Below, in pieces: positions 63,475 to 64,000 of a stretch of 64,000 nucleotides of DNA. A model generated the notes under the pieces. That model was given only the letters and a program-made list of their open reading frames with translations, was not told the origin of the DNA and did no database searches. The translations under genes and the position numbers were made by a program. How positions within the stretch are numbered: position 1 is the stretch's first letter; the number at the start of each line of letters is the position of its first letter. The stretch comes from Rubripirellula lacrimiformis (GTDB lineage Bacteria; Planctomycetota; Planctomycetia; Pirellulales; Pirellulaceae): the NCBI RefSeq assembly GCF_007741535.1, contig NZ_CP036525.1, positions 5,642,001 to 5,706,000 on the forward strand. Reading direction: 5' to 3'.

Positions 63475-63869
63475 AGCCCTCGTTGTCCGTCGTCTAGTTG
63501 TGCCGCAGCGTGCTTGACCGCTTCGATGTCATCGATCGAAACAGCCTCGGATTGGATCAGGCTAAGGACCAACGACCGAGCCGAACCACCGAACAACTGG
63601 TCCGTCAACGCTCGCAACATTCCCGCTCGGACCTGGTCGCGTGAAACCTTGGCGGTGTAGGTCAACGCCCGGCCAATCTTTTCTCCGCGTGCAACGATTC
63701 CCTTGTCTTCCAAGATCCGCATCGTGGTCAGAACCGTGGTGTAGGCCAAGTTGCGGTCAATCGAATCGACCACGTCATTGACGGTCACACATTGCCGGTC
63801 CCAGACGACCTCCATCACTTCGGCTTCGCACTTCGTCAGCTCGACGCGATTGTTCGTTTTGCGTGTCAT
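63471..63869 (-). CDS. BlaI/MecI/CopY-family transcriptional repressor
   Basis: 132 residues from ATG 63869 (an extension to 63896 is possible). Winged-helix BlaI pattern: LTKCEAEVMEVVWDRQCVTV, NDVVDSIDRNLAYTTVLTTM, RILEDKGIVAR, GRALTYTAKVSRDQVRAGML, and LFGGSARSLVLSLI. It represses its own operon with the M56 protease downstream (ATGA overlap). The promoter and operator should be at 63870-64000; no TACA/TGTA-type palindrome is clear by eye. Confidence 0.92.
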   Translation of the reverse strand: MTRKTNNRVELTKCEAEVMEVVWDRQCVTVNDVVDSIDRNLAYTTVLTTMRILEDKGIVARGEKIGRALTYTAKVSRDQVRAGMLRALTDQLFGGSARSLVLSLIQSEAVSIDDIEAVKHAAAQLDDGQRGL

Positions 63870-64000
63870 CAGTTTCGCCGGGGGTCGGGAGTGCAAAGAA
63901 GGAAGGCAGGTGCAGAGGGGGTTGATCGGGTGCTAGTGATCACGAAGCTTTGCCCAACGATGGTATTCACGAAGATCCACCTGTTGGCTGACAAAGCTGA

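Overview
The window reads as chromosomal DNA of a planctomycete, most likely a Pirellulaceae/Rhodopirellula-type organism. This is inferred from family content (DUF1207, GDSL plus 3-keto-disaccharide hydrolase fusion, Y4yA-type PLP enzyme, EboE, M56/BlaI pair, sugar transferase and RND systems), from weak or absent Shine-Dalgarno sequences at many starts, and from several families of GC-rich intergenic repeats. No rRNA, tRNA, CRISPR array, phage or insertion sequence was seen.

Layout. 1-459: 5' part of an Old Yellow Enzyme-type oxidoreductase leaving the window. 883-8750 (minus): an Mrp/Mbh-type cation/proton antiporter operon (E-F-G-DUF4040-B-C-D-D2-two small ORFs-D3), nearly all joined by 4-nt ATGA overlaps, with three NuoL/M/N-type subunits and no single large MrpA. 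9051-20639: a surface polysaccharide locus with Wzy-type polymerase/ligase, flippase, asparagine-synthase-like enzyme lacking the glutaminase cysteine, two methyltransferases, two glycosyltransferases and an internally deleted TylF-type O-methyltransferase remnant. A polyprenyl sugar-phosphate transferase at 30103-31806 probably primes a similar pathway. 21577-25336 (minus): acylphosphatase, FHA-GAF-PP2C phosphatase and EboE.

25470-37638: M1 peptidase, N-formylglutamate amidohydrolase-like protein, secreted Gly-rich protein, sugar transferase, PepF-type oligopeptidase, AlkA-type glycosylase, GDSL/DUF1080 protein and Y4yA enzyme. 37761-42214 (minus): an envelope-stress module made of a DegP/HtrA protease, sensor kinase and sigma-54-dependent regulator. 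A good -24/-12 promoter lies directly upstream of htrA, so the regulator probably drives the protease. 42869-54917: an N-terminally truncated NhaD antiporter, a small secreted protein, and two divergent RND efflux systems (HAE1-like and CzcA/CusA-like). 55270-62085 (minus): a cell-envelope glycolipid cluster (GT2-GT39 fusion, a coupled small ORF, LptF/G permease, GT39 ArnT-like, DUF1207). 62377-63869: M56 peptidase with its BlaI-type repressor.

The non-coding space is notable: a 42-bp near-palindromic element in three copies, a ~101-bp tandem array, a 53-bp tandem array derived from an element found singly elsewhere, hexamer microsatellites that can form a long hairpin, and coding or near-coding 9-, 15- and 18-bp repeats. 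I did not find a convincing wholly new defence or mobile system. The strongest new leads are the sigma-54/HtrA circuit, the translationally coupled small ORFs in two operons, and the expanded repeats.
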